A stretch of 64,000 nucleotides of DNA from Monosporascus cannonballus (Eukaryota; Ascomycota; Sordariomycetes; Xylariales), in the NCBI GenBank assembly GCA_004154925.1, contig QJNS01000208.1, positions 1 through 64,000 of the forward strand. The letters run 5' to 3'. The first letter of the stretch is position 1, and every line of letters starts with the position of its first letter. Shown one piece after another: positions 61,441-64,000 of the stretch. Under the pieces are notes generated by a model. That model had not been told where the DNA came from. It did not search any database and saw nothing but the letters and a program-made list of their open reading frames with translations. A program made the position numbers and the translations under genes.

Positions 61441-63180
61441 GTCAATGCCATGCAAATAACAACCACTAGTAACATTCCTTTGCCCATAATAGCATCACCT
61501 AACTGCTGTTTGTCACTTGGGTCATTGCTGTGGACAAATAAGAGGAGCAAGTCCCTTTGTCCTTGTCATAGACAAGATGCCCAAAGTTATCATCATTTTA
61601 TGACATCCGGCTATGTCTTTGAAAATTAAGGCGACTAGAGCGGCTATTAGAATGACACTCTAGGCGCGCCAGGTTACATGGAACCTACATCACACCTTAT
61701 TCTACAAGGAAAAAGCCCCAGAGAAGCGCTGAAATGAACGTCAGATCACCTGGATGGTCCAGCATAGCGTCTTTGTTCCTCTGCCGTTCTTCTGTGCTTA
61801 GTCGCTTTCTCTCCCTGAGCTGCTGGCTGTTCTCTGTGGTGCGCGATTTCTGTCTTGGGGGGCCGGTGTTCGATTCCCTACGACTGATCCCCTCCACGAC
61901 ACGGGATTGCGGGGTAGAGACCTTGTCTTCCCCCTTGCTTTTTAGCCAGATGGTGTTTGTTATACCCAACAACATGAATGAGGACTCTTCCGTCGGCATA
62001 TCCATTGGTTAGTCAGGAGCCAAATCTAGCTACACGGCTACCACCCATCTTGAACTTAACAACCTTGTTATCACCATCGTAGTAGAGCGCTATACTTTGT
62101 AGGTGCAGTAAACCAGCGCGTGGTAATCCAAAACTTTACGCCCTCAAGTTTCTATCGTCCCCTTCACCCTCTCGAGATTCTTGTGGAATTCAAAAATGAT
62201 AATTCAGTGAACCAGCGATCGACTTATTTTGTTCAAATTAAAGTATCTCAATGTTGATCGATTTCCTATACAGAAGCCTCGTTGTTGAACTGTAGAACCT
62301 TCGTCTCGTACGCGGCGTTGACTACTTTACGCATTGACTCGCAGCTCATCACCTCGCTAAAAACTGGGAGCACCTCTAGCGTAGTAAGTCAATACTGTTT
62401 CAAAGGATATAAAGCCTACTGGTGCCATTTCTATCCAAATAGAAATATATTTTCTTCAGATTGGCCTCAAGAGCAGCCAAGAGCTTGGGATTTTGGGTGA
62501 TAATCAACCAGTATGCAGGGGAGCGGCGGCCCCTGGACCGTAGATTTCACGTATTCCTTGGCCTTGTAGAGCTGGATGGTAACACGCTCTTGAGTTTTTA
62601 AAGCGCTCTTATAGAGTTGCTTTAGAGGACAGTCTACCCAGTTCTTTGATAGGCGTCTCTACCGGAACCTTCATAAAAGATCTTGACACTAATGTGGGAA
62701 CTAGTATTGGGTCATGGGTACATGCTTGGAAGGCTCTGGAATGTGGTGATTTATCTATATAAGGAGGCTTCAAGTCTCAGGTCGTTAGGATAGCTCTCCA
62801 TCCAGCGTCTATACACTAATTCCTACCCCTAGACACCTTCACTCCTTCTCAAAACCAGACTGTTGGTCCATGGCACCGTGACTACTTTTTCGACACACTA
62901 TCACTCTCTTCGACAAGATTCCCCAAGTCGCTGAGAGAAGAGCAGCTGGGAGCAAAGTTGGCCGGTCTTCTCGGCCAGTTTCCAGCAATACCGAACTTTG
63001 TAGCGTCATTTCCAGGCAGTCTCAGCATTTCAAAATCCTGTGTTTAAGAACGGAGGACTCCCATGCCGGACCAGCAGGAGTGGGAACGAAGGTGTAATGA
63101 TGAATCCAGGAAACAGCAAATAAATCAGCCCCAAGAACAAGAAACACGGGTCGTTTTAACGAATTGGATACGGGCCGGCA
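61441..63180. other. intergenic region, no gene seen
   Basis: No supportable gene. A pair of overlapping frames at 61697-62012 on opposite strands has ordinary composition but no domain. Ends abruptly at the LTR starting at 63181. Confidence 0.45.
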
Positions 63181-63548
63181 TGTGACGGCTAGGCGGTTTA
63201 ACCAATTATTAAACCTAAGTCGTACGGGTTTATGTTGGCAGGAGTATCGTGGGAATCTGAGCAATAAATACAGTAAGGCATTACGTCTCGTAATACCAAG
63301 GGCGTCTTGGGTAACGAAGACATTATAAATTAAAGTTATCTAAATTATGAAAATAATAAGTGTATATATTTTAACTTTATTATTATTATTTATCCTTATT
63401 TAATAAAATCTTATTCAGCGGTTATTTAATATTAATCGTTCGTATTTAACAGATTTTTGTGAAATACCCGTTACGTAACCTGGAATAACGTAAGTCCTTA
63501 ATCCTAGTTTAACCATTCTTGCAGGCCAAGTCTGGTTATATCAAAATA
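63181..63548 (-). repeat. E5: LTR of another gypsy element (minus orientation), start of a second island
   Basis: Begins TGTGACGGCTAGG and ends TCAAAATA before a purine tract (read on the minus strand: AAAAAAAAAGAAAATCG), so it is the 3' LTR of a minus-strand element running right. The first 190 bp match the U5/R part of E4's LTR; the U3 half (63370-63548) is unlike E1, E2 or E4. The outer edge is lightly RIPed. Confidence 0.78.
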
Positions 63549-63760
63549 CGATTTTCTTTTTTTTTTTAAAAAAAATTTTGCCCTTAAGATTGTTTTTCTT
63601 TAATAAATACTGCTTATTTCTCAAAATATCGCGTTACGTTATTAAAAATCGTTGTCAGATTTCATCCTTTATTATTTGTCGGCAAAAACTGCTTTTTATT
63701 TTAATAGGTTTAATTTAAACGTTATGCCATATTCCTTATGCTTTTTTAAGAGTTAAAAAT
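63549..63760 (-). mobile_element. E5 internal 3' region, cut by another insertion
   Basis: AT-rich sequence resembling the region inside E4's left LTR (CGATTTTC.., TTTTGCCCTTAA..). It stops where the next LTR begins at 63761. Confidence 0.6.
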
Positions 63761-64000
63761 TGTTATGACTTAACGGTCTTGGCTTTTTCCCGGACGGTCA
63801 GAACTATAAGAGGAACGGGTCCCCCCCTAGCCAAGACGTCACGTAACTAGCTCAAAGGTCTCAAAGCGCCAAACGCCTTAAACCCCTTAAACTAGCAGGA
63901 GGGCTCAAAAAGCTTAAAGGTCTTAAGAGTTTAAGCCGCTTAAGCACCTTAAGCTAAAATAAGAATATATACGTTCGGTATTTCCATAATTTAAATAACT
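63761..64000 (+). repeat. E6: partial LTR (plus orientation) nested in E5, truncated by the window end
   Basis: Begins TGTTATGACTTAACGG, the same head as E1's LTR. It then has a different GC-richer U3 rich in CTTAAAC/CTTAAGC motifs, and at 63960 enters AAGAATATATACG..TTTCCATAATTTAAATAACT, the shared R region. The remainder lies outside the window. Confidence 0.72.

Noticed and set aside
61697..62012. Minus-strand 102-codon frame with RRESNTGPPRQKSR
   Set aside because: RRESNxGPP strings often arise from antisense T-arm-like DNA. I tested the plus strand (TGTTCGATTCCC near 61868) as a tRNA, but the T stem does not pair and no D-arm precedes it. No gene or tRNA called.

Overview
The window is nuclear DNA from a filamentous ascomycete (Pezizomycotina, probably Sordariomycete-like). 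The basis is short GT-AG introns of 54-170 nt with CTRAC branch points, CT-rich leaders, a GH47 mannosidase, a Fig1-type membrane protein and a DUF1996 secreted protein, and a 32-kb AT-rich block whose mutations are C-to-T at CpA and G-to-A at TpG, the signature of repeat-induced point mutation (RIP). I cannot name the species.

Layout. 0.4-3.6 kb: class I alpha-mannosidase (+). 5.3-5.9 kb: secreted blue-copper cupredoxin (+). 5.9-10.0 kb: no supportable gene. 10.1-11.7 kb: amino-acid permease (+), convergent with a Fig1-like protein (12.7-13.8 kb, -). 13.8-18.4 kb: gene-poor, with one complete hAT-type MITE and a strong hairpin. 18.4-50.2 kb: RIP island. 50.5-59.5 kb: dienelactone hydrolase (+), DUF1996 protein (+), small SANT-like/basic protein (-) and MFS monocarboxylate-type transporter (-). 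60.8-61.4 kb: broken AAA ATPase (-). From 63.2 kb: the edge of a second island.

The 32-kb island can be taken apart to the base. It is two Tc1/mariner DNA transposons (M1, 18443-41060; M2, 41162-50173) with terminal inverted repeats and TA duplications, about 100 bp of host DNA apart. M1 holds two chromodomain Ty3/gypsy elements, E1 (TSD AAATG) and E2 (TSD ATATT). E2 holds a third, opposite-facing gypsy element, E3 (TSD ATTAC). M2 holds E4 (TSD YTATT), which itself holds an un-RIPed 281-bp TG..CA insert, and a 508-bp TRIM-like element with 119-bp terminal repeats and tRNA-like internal sequence. E1, E2, E4 and the two elements at the right edge share LTR ends and R/U5 but carry different U3 bodies, two of them built from tandem repeats whose copy number differs between the two LTRs of one element. 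RIP is lighter at the outer edges of elements than in the inner LTR copies.

The genes do not form an obvious pathway. Several act at the cell surface or outside the cell (cupredoxin, permease, Fig1, secreted hydrolase, DUF1996, MFS), and the 50-60 kb genes lie in a pocket between two RIP islands. All exon boundaries were read by eye from splice consensus, frame and family motifs. No alignment or database search was run.
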